A DNA stretch of 64,000 nt. It comes from Aureobasidium sp. EXF-3400 (taxonomy: Eukaryota > Ascomycota > Dothideomycetes > Dothideales > Saccotheciaceae). Shown here piece after piece: positions 9,679-20,124 of the stretch (its first letter is position 1; every line of letters begins with the position of its first letter). Position numbers and translations under genes: made by a program. The notes below the pieces were generated by a model, which did no database searches, was not told where the DNA came from, and worked only from the letters and a program-made list of their open reading frames with translations. The DNA lies in assembly GCA_024195585.1 (NCBI GenBank), contig SWBL01000142.1:53729-117728 (forward strand). Reading direction: 5' to 3'.

Positions 9679-12600
9679 TCAATACTGTGGTATGTGCAGT
9701 GAAGATGTGTCTCCGTTCGGGATGCCGAAGAACTCGAACCAGTCGCCAACATTCAACGTGGTAGGCACGATAGGCCCGCCTCCAGTGGAACCGCTGTTGT
9801 TGCTCCATGTGTCATCCATACTTGCTCGTTGCTGATGTTCACCATTGTCTGGAATCTGTCCGTAGGGGTTTTGTAGATGGACTGGGTACTGTTGCTGTGG
9901 TTGTGGTGGGGCGTTCATCATACCGCTTCCGAGTCCCGCTGGTTGCTGATATTGAGGTGGTTGTTGAGCTGAGTTATTGTAAGCTTGTTGTGATGGAGCT
10001 CCTGCTGATCCTCGAAGAGCAGGGTCCACCATCGTTCCTTGTTGTACAGGACTCTCTGTAGGGTAGATGCCTGTTGTGTCCGGTGGGAACAACTGGTCAG
10101 GTTGATAGTTTTGCCACAAATCTTGAGAGATGTTTGGCGATGTGCGAGTATGGAGGAAGAGGTCTGGTGGTGTGCCAGGGTAAGAGTAGGTGTTGAATGG
10201 GGTTGTGGGACGTGTGTTCGTCCGGGATGTTCCCATAAAGGCGTCCTGACGTAGGGAGGGACTTGCGTTGTTGCCTGGCAGTCCTGACGGTGGCAATTGT
10301 TCCCGAGGAGCGTTGACAGGTGATTGCGGTCGTGAGCGTTCATATGACATCTGAGCAGCTGGTGGGCCTCCACTGTAACCGAACTCCATATCATCAAACT
10401 TGCGCTTCTGTTGATCGCTGTTGCTACGTGATAGTGGGTTCTTTGGTTGTTGCACGTTCTTGGGCTTTCCGTGTCGCTTTCCGGCGGCTCTTTGCAGACG
10501 CTCCTCGAGCACCTTGTTGCCGAGGATTGAGTCAAACAGAGTGTGCACCATCTTTGCGACAAGCCAGACTCGAGAAACGTCCTTGAGTGCATTCATACAC
10601 GTCGTCAAGCGCTGCTGAGTGGTATGAACAATCGACTGGTTAGATGAACGCATCTGGTAAACATGCATGATGAGTGCAGAGAAGAGAGAATAAACGCTGG
10701 TCACAAAAGTCAGTACGAAACATGCTGAAACTGTGGCAAACTTCTTACATAAAGGCTGGTGTGAATCGAAGCTCGTTGTGTTTAGTCAATGCCTCGACTA
10801 TAGAAGTGATCATTCCGGCTGCTTGGTAGGCGATGTTCTTGGAAGGATACGCCATGTCTTCTGGGAAGCCATTTGACCGGTTCACCTCCGGCGATGAGCC
10901 CGCAGGAGGCATGTGAGCGCGATGCAATAAACACAACGTGGTGCTACGGATGTCAGCATGGAAGAAGCCAGATAAGATTGCTGAAACTTACTAGTAGTTT
11001 GAATGGAGAAGAGCAGACCAGAAATGATGTCGACTCTTCTCCCAGTAGACTTCTTTCGGACAGTTTTGAAGCCAGTCAGCCAGAGCCATATCGCAATGAG
11101 TAAGGTCGATCGCGTTGTTACGACCACGTTTCTGCGAACCGACCGAGTAGTTTTGCGAAAGGACCAAACCCATGATCTCGCACAGTTTGACGTAATTCAA
11201 GAAGAAGTGGATGTGTACCGGGTCCATAGGGTATTCAGGAGCTTGGTCAGTTTCGTCCTCGATAAAGTCGTCTTCGCAAATCATCTCAACATCTGAATCT
11301 TCAATGTTGATACCGCAAGGACGACCTAGAGCGACTGCCACTGAGCGATCTCGCGTGAATAGAGTCCACCAGATACGTTTCCACAGACGCTTGTCTTGTT
11401 GGCTTAGTTGAGATTTTTCGACGCTGCAGGCCACGAGTCAATACCAGAACAAGTAACGACGACTTGGGAGCCTCACCTTCTGTGCATTCCAGAGCCTTGA
11501 GCAATAACAACAGCCACTCTGCTCCAGTAAAAGACGTTCTTTGTAACATCTGAAGCAATGTCAGATAGACATTCAGGTAGGGCGTATGATTTTTCTCGCA
11601 TCTTACCCTCTGGGCCCTCCCAATACCAGCCCATCAGGATGGCGGCTTGGACGATGGTGATTCGGTCGTCTTCATAATTTGCATCATATAATGCCTTGGC
11701 TCGTTTGTAGAAGGTCATGGCGGCTGGGGTAGTAGATCCATTGGCGTCCATGAGTTGCGCGTTTGTGCACACGCGTGATCCGGCCAGAAGGATGGCTTGC
11801 AGGAGAAGCAGTGACGGCGGATTTCTAGGATCTCTGTAGCGTCGCATGAACTTGTTGCGGTCAATCACAGGCACGACTGGAGCGATCCAGGTAAAGAAAG
11901 CATCGACCAGCTCGTCGCACAATTGACGTGGGGGTAGCAAGAAAGCTCCTCGCTCATGCAGAATGCGTAGTTCGAGTTCGTCGAGTTCGTTCATGCGGGC
12001 CCGAGGACCACGGACATTCTCAGGCAGAGGATAATGGACGACATCCGAGGTGCCGTGTTTGTCGTGAACGAGCAGAGATAGATTTGACGACTCGCCCAAG
12101 TAGGCAACGCGACCGGCCTCCTTAATGGGAGCGCGAGCAAACTTTGGCTTCATGTACTGGCTCCATGTTGCATCGTGAACTTGCTGTTGTTCCTGATATT
12201 TCTCCGAGAGGGTGGTCGGAGGCATGCCAGTAGGGGCAGCATAGTCGACGCCGTTCCGAGGAGGTAGTTGAGGCATCTGCATGGGGGCCTGAGGGACGAC
12301 ATCGGGGCGGGCGACAGTATCGGTGGTAGCGGGCGAGGGCTGGATTACGCTGCTGCTGTCTTCGCGGTCACTGCAAGAGTTAGACGCGTCTTCAGAAGGC
12401 AGGCGACGGGCGTACCTGTTGGAGTCTTTTTGCTTGGAGGAAGTCTTCTTTCGTTTGGGAGAAGGAATCTTGCATTCGATGTTGAAGGCGACGCAGTTGG
12501 TGCAAGGCACACCGAGGCTAGCGGCATCACAGCGCACCTGGGAGACGCGTCAGAAGGGAGTCTACGGGTGGGTAGGGGTGTCTTGTTCGGGCGAACCTTT

Positions 12601-12918
12601 CGCGCGTGGCATGTCTGTTGTAGATGGTCAGCATGGTCCTGTCAAAGGTGGAGACTTGATCTTACCTCGCAAGCTCTCGAGGCGCGTTGTCTGAGATGGT
12701 CGCGTCAGTTTCGGGCCAAAGGCTATACCGCTGTCTCATGTCGCATACCTCCGGAAACTGGTGGCAGACGCTCCTTGCTGGCTCATGTCCGTCGGGGACG
12801 CTTGGTGCTGGGCATGTTGAGGTGTGCCATGTTGTGTAGGTTGCTGCTGCTGGGCTGGTGCTTGTTGCTGCGGAGGTGGTGGAGCGGACATTGCGCCGGC
12901 GGAAAGACGGTCGTCCAT
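9679..12918 (-). CDS. CTF1/FarA-like Zn2Cys6 transcription factor with two micro-exons
   Basis: Seven exons: 12918-12749, 12690-12666 (25 nt), 12614-12597 (18 nt), 12537-11477, 11423-10992, 10943-10749 and 10696-9679. They join in frame to 972 residues. Exons 1-4 jointly encode the zinc cluster, with Cys64, 67, 74, 83, 86 and 93 (CX2CX6CX8CX2CX6C). The micro-exons supply RQRASRACE and TCHARK, and without them the cluster is lost. The middle region, with VAYLGESSNLSLLV, VHYPLPENVRG and NPPSLLLLQAILLAGSRVC, resembles the CTF1/FarA/FarB group that responds to fatty acids and cutin monomers. The N-terminus (Gln/Pro/His) and the long Pro/Gln/Tyr-rich C-terminus look disordered and activating. Target genes cannot be deduced here. 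A possible further intron inside exon 4 is described in the findings. Confidence 0.82.
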
Positions 12919-14050
12919 GGGTGTCTCGCTATACAGGTCTTGTCGCGCTGCTCATGTCCATGCGACTGCCGTGCCGACTTTGGCGTGTTTCGTGGTCGTC
13001 GTGAAGAAAATGATAGTCAGGGCGAGCTTGAAGCGAGTCCGAGTCGCATGTGAAAGGAAAGCACAAATGTGGGAAAGAACCAACGAAAAGGGAAGGTCCA
13101 AGTCCAATCACGTTCCTCCAGCAAGTAAAACTGGTCGACTTCTTTGATTTACGGCCGTGGGTCAAGCATGCGACTCGACCTTTGCTTGTTGCAAGACGCT
13201 GCCACTGTCGCTGCTCTTCGTCTCTACCTGCTCGATTCAAACCCTCTCTGCTTTGTGCCGAGGTTCGATTTGCTGCTTACCGCCAGCAATTCTCCTCCAC
13301 CTTTTCCCTCCGATCAGCCTCCTACATTTGGCGGGCCATCCCGATTTTAGTTTCCTTCATCAACCTTGTTTTCTACTCTACCCAGAACATCTCCTGTCTG
13401 TCGCAGCAGCCAGCCCGTCATGCATTTATTGTTTCCTGCACCTTGCCGTAGTTGTGCTCGCTCTCTATCCCACCCCAAGTGCTAGATCTTGTGTAACCCT
13501 CACGCTTCTCCTACGAAGCGATGCCCCCACTATAACAAGGCACAATAGCTTCTGGACTAAAAACGCATTCAAAGAGAGCCGAGACAACGTCGCATCTCGA
13601 TGAATCTTACTCTGTTACCCGAAACTATTGTGCATTTCTACAGCTACACGGGTTGCATACTTCTGCATACGGGAAGGTTGGAAATCATGCATCATCACCA
13701 GATCGGACCATCATCATGTCTGCCACACCAAGCCTTTCTTGCAGAAAAGTCTTTTCTACATCTGATCAAAGGCGGAGCTTCTTCAAAACATGCGCCACGG
13801 TTTCTTGTTCTTGTGCTTGCGTTGTCAAGTGTGTTGTTTTTGATTCATCGATATCGTACATGAGCTTCGCTTCCGCCATCTGCTGAAAATGACCAGAACA
13901 TCTTCGTAGCAAGCCCTGCCAGCCTGTAAGCCATCCCTTCTATCCCCATTCCCTTGTGCATGCATAGAAATCAGGATCTGCCGTATCTCGTAACCACTTC
14001 ATCTTTTATTAGCAACCCGTTCTGTCTTCTCCTGTCGCATCACCCCATCT
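12919..14050. other. Intergenic: promoter/leader of the CTF1-like gene and 3' region of the Nudix gene
   Basis: 1.1 kb, pyrimidine-rich on the plus strand (purine-rich in the sense of the minus-strand genes), as in long fungal leaders. Plus-strand open frames here are Leu/Ser/Pro/Cys-rich products of that skew; no gene supported. Confidence 0.5.
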
Positions 14051-14782
14051 TCAAGCCTTTCCATTCTCAACTGCAGCAGCCTGCAGTGCTCCAACCTCTG
14101 CCTTCTGGATGTGCTTGTTCAAGCGGAATGCTTCCAGAATGGTCGACACACTGTCCGATCCGATGAACTCCATGGCGTTCTCACCCGGCATTGCAACTCT
14201 GTTCTTGATGACCTCCTCAGCCGAGATCCACACGTACTTCTGATGCTCCTTGTCGTGAAGTTTGATGGCAGGAGGGTCCACGGCAATGACGCTATCCTTG
14301 CGCGTGAGTTCCTGACCGGCTCCCTGCATCTCAATCTCGTGTTCAACTCGTGCTCTGCACTCTGCAGTGACTTCGACCACAAAGCTGACCTTGAGCCACG
14401 TCTTCAGACGCTTGCCCCAGCCGGTCGAGAAGGTTGTGGGTGGAAGAATCTCGGAGAGGATGCACTTCATACGGAGACCGGTCTCTTCGAACAGTTCGCG
14501 GGCAACCGACTCGCTGATGGACTTGTCGGTGGGGTCGGACGATCCGCCAGGCAGTTCCCAATGGCCAGGGTAGCTGTCAGTTTCGGCACGTTGGACCAGA
14601 AGGAGGCGATCTTGGTGGAAGACGGCTGCGGCGACGGCTACATGAGTGAAGCCCTGAGGCTGGCCAGCAATGAAGTCGGCAAGGCTGCAGTCGACGAGCG
14701 GCATGCCTGGCATGGGGCGTGGCTTGGGTGGAGGATTGATGATGGCTGAAGCAGTGGCGTCCAGACTCTTGAGACGGAACAT
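14051..14782 (-). CDS. Nudix hydrolase
   Basis: A single-exon frame of 243 residues. The Nudix domain starts at about residue 47 (HVAVAAAVFHQDRLLLVQRA). The Nudix box is clear in its second half (ARELFEETGL, containing the metal-binding Glu residues) and unusual in its first half, where GGSSDPTDKSISES replaces the usual GGxxExGES and is one residue longer. Upstream YPGHWELPGG is canonical. The rest of the fold is complete to about residue 200. The enzyme hydrolyses a nucleoside diphosphate linked to another group; the substrate cannot be told. It is transcribed away from the RpiB-like gene, with about 1.1 kb between them. Confidence 0.85.
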   Translation of the reverse strand: MFRLKSLDATASAIINPPPKPRPMPGMPLVDCSLADFIAGQPQGFTHVAVAAAVFHQDRLLLVQRAETDSYPGHWELPGGSSDPTDKSISESVARELFEETGLRMKCILSEILPPTTFSTGWGKRLKTWLKVSFVVEVTAECRARVEHEIEMQGAGQELTRKDSVIAVDPPAIKLHDKEHQKYVWISAEEVIKNRVAMPGENAMEFIGSDSVSTILEAFRLNKHIQKAEVGALQAAAVENGKA

Positions 14783-15864
14783 TGTTGGTGGTGAATGTGC
14801 AGTTGTGGCTGAGAGAGTAGTTGACCAGGCCGAGAGCGATTGGTGTGATCGATGCTGAGGACAGGCGGCTCGATTGAGGAAGAAGGAGAAGTGGGTTTAT
14901 CTCAACCGCGAAGAAGAGGAAAGAGGTTGAAGTGAGAGCAATCTTTCTAACGTATCATGAGAAGCAAAGGGTGAAGAAAAGAACAAACGAGTGAAAGGAA
15001 GTTCTAGACAAACACAACCAACTGCCGGCAGTTTGTGTTGAGTAAACGAGAGCGAAATGCTGTCGCACAGCAAACAGAAAGCGCGAGAATTAGAGGCAGG
15101 TAGCCGCAAGTGAGCGGTTGAATGCTTGTATTGCGTGGTGGAGTGATGAGTCGGCGAGCCAATTCATGCAGGTCCGCAGGTGCAGAAACGATCGGCGATG
15201 AGCAGCAAGGCTGGAGAGAGGGTCACTGGGGAGTAGGCAGGTTGAAGTGCTAGACGTGGAGAAAGAAGAAAGGGATTGTTAAAGGACTGGACAAGTAGAG
15301 ACCTACATGGGCAAAAAGAAAGAGGCATTGGCATTGGCATACGGCATCATCATCGGATCATAAATTGCTAATAAGAAAGCGCCCGCGATGTGGTCTCGTG
15401 CTCTTTGCGGGGATAGAAGCGTCGATCCAGGGATGGTGCTGAGGATGAGACACACAAACATTCTGTCCCTGGCGGCGATTTGCAGAGCAGAGAAGAGCAG
15501 ATAGAAGTAGAGTTCGTCTTATGAGGAAGAGTTCGGCTCCACAGACATGTCCGACACAGTCGAAGAACGACAGGCGCCGGTGACAACAGCCGTCTCGGAA
15601 TGTCTGGTCTGGTCGTGGCCCCATGGGTAAAATGGGCGTACGTGGGGACTGGGGTGAGGCAGGAGCGATGACGGGGGGTGGCCGAAAAGGGCAATCCGAG
15701 GATTTTAGCCCCGCGTTCCATCCTCCGAGTCCCGCAGTACTCGCCGAAGACACCAACAGGCTCGGGGCAGTCCTGCGAGAGCTCAGCCAACCGCTGCCGA
15801 CCAATAACACCCGGAACGTGGTCGCTGCCATTCAAATACAGCACCTCCTCCTGCCGAACTCAAA
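14783..15864. other. Divergent promoter region
   Basis: About 1.1 kb between the Nudix gene (minus) and the small ORF/RpiB-like unit (plus). I see no gene or strong motif; open frames on the minus strand at 15358-15844 are Ser/Arg/Pro-rich and unconvincing. Confidence 0.45.
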
Positions 15865-16152
15865 ATGTCCTCCTCGACTCCCTCCAACAAGCGCATCCAG
15901 ATCTCTTCGTCTTTTACCACCGAAGCCGAGCACCTTAACGAGCAAATACACGACAACAAGACCGGCGAGACAAAGACCATCACTCACGACACCCCTCACG
16001 AAACCTCTCATACCACAACAATCGCCACAAACCCCTACACCGTCGAGACAAACGGTACCGAGCAAAAGACCAAGCAAGGCGACTCCATCACCCTCGACCT
16101 AGACCCATCCCATTGTCCAGCTACCGTCGGCTACGATACTAGCCAGCTGTGA
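15865..16152 (+). CDS. Small Thr/Ser/His-rich ORF in frame with and just before the RpiB-like gene
   Basis: 95 codons starting in a good context (CTCAAAATGTCC) and ending with TGA at 16150-16152. The product is rich in Thr, Ser, His, Asp and Glu and has no recognisable domain. It lies in the same frame as the RpiB-like protein. Only this TGA and eleven further sense codons (33 nt) separate its end from the next ATG, and no other stop intervenes. That leaves no room for a promoter. It may be the first cistron of a bicistronic mRNA, an upstream ORF, or an N-terminal extension made by readthrough or an unseen splice. I did not find a convincing intron pair that removes the TGA in frame. Confidence 0.45.
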   Translation: MSSSTPSNKRIQISSSFTTEAEHLNEQIHDNKTGETKTITHDTPHETSHTTTIATNPYTVETNGTEQKTKQGDSITLDLDPSHCPATVGYDTSQL

Positions 16153-16185
16153 TCCCAACCCCGCACGACACAGAAAGAAGAAATC

Positions 16186-16704
16186 ATGTCCAACAAACCC
16201 CTAACCATCGCCATCGGCTGTGACGACGCCGGCTGCGGCTACAAGAACAAGATCAAGGCAGACTTCGAGAACGACCCTCGCGTCGAGAAGGTCATTGATG
16301 TCGGCGTCAACAGCAGCGACGACAAGACTGCTTACCCACACCCTGCTGTCGACGCCTCAAAGCTCGTAGCAGAAGGCAAGGCCGACCGCGCACTCTTGAT
16401 CTGCGGAACTGGTCTCGGTGTCGCCATCTCAGCAAACAAGGTCCCTGGCATCCGTGCCGTTACCGCTCACGACAGCTTCTCTGTTGAGAGAGCAGTGCTG
16501 AGTAACAATGCCCAAGTACTATGTATGGGCGAGAGAGTAGTCGGTGTTGAGGTTGCAAGAAGACTGGCCAAGGAGTGGCTGGGCTACAAGTTCGATGAGC
16601 AGAGCGCAAGTGCGAAGAAGGTTGACGCCATCATGGAGCACGAAAGGAAGAACTACCAAGGTGCGCAACATGTTGAGAACATTGCTCTGGGCAAGGCTGC
16701 TTGA
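16186..16704 (+). CDS. RpiB/LacAB-family sugar-phosphate isomerase
   Basis: 172 residues in one exon. The fold opens with [20 protein letters not shown], the RpiB N-terminal strand-helix. [20 protein letters not shown] (about residues 72-91) holds the catalytic Cys73 and the phosphate-binding loop, and [20 protein letters not shown] holds the conserved His-Asp pair and the NNAN-like segment. The family interconverts aldose and ketose phosphates: ribose-5-P/ribulose-5-P in RpiB, or tetrulose phosphates in EryI/DerI of bacterial erythritol catabolism. Fungi normally use the unrelated RpiA enzyme for ribose-5-P, so a side-pathway tetrose or allose-type role is plausible. The sequence does not decide this. 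Cytosolic; no targeting signal is seen. See the small upstream ORF for the odd 5' context. Confidence 0.85.
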   Translation: MSNKPLTIAIGCDDAGCGYKNKIKADFENDPRVEKVIDVGVNSSDDKTAYPHPAVDASKLVAEGKADRALLICGTGLGVAISANKVPGIRAVTAHDSFSVERAVLSNNAQVLCMGERVVGVEVARRLAKEWLGYKFDEQSASAKKVDAIMEHERKNYQGAQHVENIALGKAA

Positions 16705-17787
16705 ATGGACATCATATACCCATAGACAATCTGAAGAAACGTCTGACCATTCACTCAAACGACTGATCCTTCACTGCCTGGTGCCTGTTCGTGCTCCTCG
16801 ATCGATTCCGTCACTTCGCTCCACCGAGCAGAAGCAATCTCCTACAGACCTTCGGCCCCCAGCCATTGTTCTGGATTCAGCGGCAGCACGAACTCACCTG
16901 CCACAAGAAGGACTGCTCACACAAGAAGGTTCCCTACAAAGCCGGCGACGTTAAGCCTTTGATGTCTTTCTTTGTATCCCGACGTTTGTTCACCGTTCCG
17001 TTAGCCTAACTTGGCCGAGATGAAAAAGCACCTGAAGGCAGAGCATGTCTACAAGTACATGGGGACCTGCTCCAGCGACGAATGCAAGGCCGTGGAAGTG
17101 AGACGACCAAGGGGTCCCTTTCCATGACAACTTCGGCTGCATTCCCATGCACAAAAGCATGTGAAGTGCGGAGCTGCCTCTGAAAATGCACAATACCTTC
17201 GAGAAACATAACGCTGTGAATGGAGAAGCGACAGATTCTTAGCTCTCCTTGGATACAGCGACAAGTTCTTGACTTTCCATCGATACATCTCGGATCCAGA
17301 ACGATCTATGCCTTCCTTCAGCCCTTACTCTGCAGACGTGGGTAAGAGGAATACGAGAGATACAGACTTACACCCTATTTCCTGGCCTTTTCCTGCCCTT
17401 TCTTTCTGGTGTCGTCTCGGCTGAAACAACAGTTTTCCGCACTTCAAGCCATCTGCACAACGTACCTATGCTACAAGTATACATTTCTCATCGACTGAAT
17501 GACTGAAATCAGCCAATACAGCTGCTTTGCAGTTGTAGCCCGGCGCCCAAAGATATTATCTGCGCTTGTGGTATGATTGGCCAGCCGTACACTATTATTA
17601 ATCCGCGAGCCGTGGTTCATGCAGCCTCATGCTTCCTCACGGGCGACGAGCCACAGCCTTGTTGCTCTGAGCCGGACGCCTGATTTCAAGCGATCTACCA
17701 TCTCAAGTCTGCGTATTTAGTCTCATATTTCGCCTGCTTCACTCGCATATCATTCTTCTTCCTACCACTATCTGCAGCTATCTACCC
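16705..17787. other. Intergenic, no gene seen
   Basis: About 1.1 kb between the RpiB-like gene and the CorA-like gene, both on the plus strand. Only short frames without motifs are present on either strand. Confidence 0.45.
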
Positions 17788-19862
17788 ATGGAATACCTTC
17801 ACCAATCAAAAGGCTTCGACGAAGCTGTTCTGAGAAGACAGTACGCGTACTTCAAAGATCAGCCTGCAAAGATCTTTGTTGGAGCCAGAGTCAGACTCAT
17901 GACACTCGAGTCTGGAGCAGTTTATGCAGGAGCAGGCCATAGACAGGGTAGCTGGGATATACTTAAGGCACCAGACGACGCCCTGACTGAGCAATACTTG
18001 GACGACTGTCTCGAGATAGCTCTACGTTCTGAGCCCCTCGATCCATGTCTACAGATCTGGTAGGAGCCATCTCATCCCTCTTTGGAGTCTACCGTCTCAC
18101 TGACCGCAACTGTCAGCTTCCTGACTCTGGATTCTGGCATATTGCAGCGCCAATTCTCGATCTGGCACAATGCAGTAGAGACCTTTCGACGATGTCAACA
18201 AGACTTGTACCTAGCGCCGGCCCGAATTATCACTCAACGGTTGGAAGCAGTATGGAATCTGAAAAGTATCACCAAGAGTCCCACCACACAGCTGACTAGC
18301 GATCACCTACCATCGAAGAAGGTCCCACAAGATTTCGGGATCCTACCCCTCGATACCGAGGAAACCTACGTTCTTCACTGGCAGAGTGACATATTGGCAT
18401 ACACCAACGACCTGAACGTATATGCGTGGCAGCCACATCTGGAGCAGACACCGAGCGAAGGTTACAATTCAGCAACAGTCATTCTACCGAGTGAGACCTC
18501 CATCACTCACTCAGACCCATCGCTTGCACACCGGCTTCTCGTGGTCGCAGACCCGCCATCATTGATGACGAGATTCTTGAAAACTGAGGATGCGTTCGTC
18601 AGAAGCAGTCAAACACAACACGAGTGGGACGCAGACCACGAAACGCTACGAGTCCTCGCAGTGTTCTTCAAATGGATTGTTGATGATTCTTCTGTGCTAG
18701 TTGACAAGCTGGCGTCCACAACAACCGAGATGGTGATGATACTTTGAGGCTTTTGCATACAGCATACTGACTCTTGACTTAGACATACAAAGGTCGAAGC
18801 ATACCCACCAGAAGTAAGGTTCAATATCTTATACATTTGGATGACTGCCGCCGTCTAGCCATTGCAAATCTGCAACATGTCAAAACGGTTGTTGACAGAG
18901 CAAAACTGACCGTGATATCGCACGACTTTTGCTGCCAGAAGACAGGAGACCTGGATAAAGCTAGAGCGTCCAAGATCTTCACAAGCTTCCAGGAAGATAT
19001 CGAGTTTCTGACCGACAAGCTCGAAGGCTTAGAAAAGTACATATCGACCGCAAGAGAGCAGATCATTGAACAAATGAACCTCGCCCAGGGCCAAAGAGCA
19101 TTGATTCTGACGATCGCTGCCGCTTTCTTCATACCACTATCCTTTGTCGCGGTAAGTAAGCTCTACAAATCCATTCAGAGACAACCGAATGTTAACAACT
19201 ACTCACAGTCAATCTTTGGCATGAATGTCAAGACTCCGCTATTTCCGCCGCATCCATCAAAAGGAAACAATTCGTCTTCAAGCACATCTCCGGCGCCCAC
19301 ACCCACCACTTCCGACTCAGCCGGTCCATCACAACATTATTGGACCGTGTCCCAGTACCTGGAAATATCTTTGCCATTGACAGCGGCGGTCATTCTGCTT
19401 CCTTTGATCGCCGGCCCCTGCTTCAAAATCACAACACAACAGTATGAAGTTCATCGTCGACACTGGCGGGCTCTCTTCGTGGTGCTTGTCGCTTGCTATT
19501 TTGTGGGTCTGATTGTCATGTCAGTCATGCGAAATGGGGACAATGGGGAAGCCTGGATCTGGGTGGCGTACTGGTGCTTATGTTACTTTGTTCTCGGCAT
19601 GATATGCGTGGTGCGTATGGTACGTGCTTATAAACAGAAGCAAGGTCGTTTAAGATGGACTCTACAACTGCTCACGTTTATGCTTTGCGTGCTCTTGGAT
19701 CTGTTTCTCGACTTCGAAATCCCTTGGGGTCTTGTACAATATTTGTCCATATTTCTGACATCGAAGACGGGCGTCAGATGGTTGAAACGAATGTGGACTT
19801 GGTTCAGCTGGAAGACTAGGAGACAGTCCGCAGCTGGTTACTCATCAGTCACAACGGTCTAA
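17788..19862 (+). CDS. CorA-like (Mg2+ transporter fold) membrane protein
   Basis: Exons 17788-18059, 18117-18732, 18783-19151 and 19209-19862 give 636 residues. The introns are 57, 50 and 57 nt, with CTGAC-type branch points in the first two. The soluble N-terminal half leads into a long helix (KVQYLIHLDDCRRLAIANLQ and following) as in CorA proteins. The first membrane helix (about 402-419) then runs into SIFGMN (420-425), the CorA pore signature. The GMN motif is built directly across the third splice junction (FVA/SIFGMN). Four more hydrophobic segments follow, where classical CorA has only one. Fungal CorA-like proteins of this kind are common and often of unknown transport activity. Magnesium transport is therefore a family inference. 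Confidence 0.78.
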
Positions 19863-20124
19863 TCGTATGCATTTCTTCCATCTGTCCTTCTATTCTGTCG
19901 AGGTGGAGAAAAATAAAAAAGTGCTTGTGCTCAGTGCAATTTCGCTATTATACGAGCCAGCTCCACACGTGACTCATGCAAGACAGAGCTCTCTCCAGAT
20001 TTTGTGAAAGCTCCTTCTTCCAGAAAAAGCCTCGGCCGTTTCCGACCTGCCATTTTGAGAAGAACACGCGACTTTCTTCAATTAAGGCCGCCGCTTCAAA
20101 ACTTCAATAATCTTCGTAAGACAG

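Noticed and set aside
12268..13053. 261-codon plus-strand frame opposite the CTF1-like zinc-cluster region
   Set aside because: Arg/Gly/Trp/Cys-rich composition caused by the antisense of Pro/Ala-rich coding exons; it overlaps well supported exons.
13157..13603. 148-codon plus-strand frame
   Set aside because: Leu/Ser/Cys/Pro-rich translation of a pyrimidine-rich leader; no domain, no introns, no start context of note.
14111..14749. 212-codon plus-strand frame opposite the Nudix gene
   Set aside because: It is the complement of a clear Nudix hydrolase, with no motif of its own.
15623..16102. 159-codon frame overlapping the small ORF before the RpiB-like gene
   Set aside because: Pro/Thr/Ser-rich shadow frame; the frame shared with the isomerase is the more plausible one.
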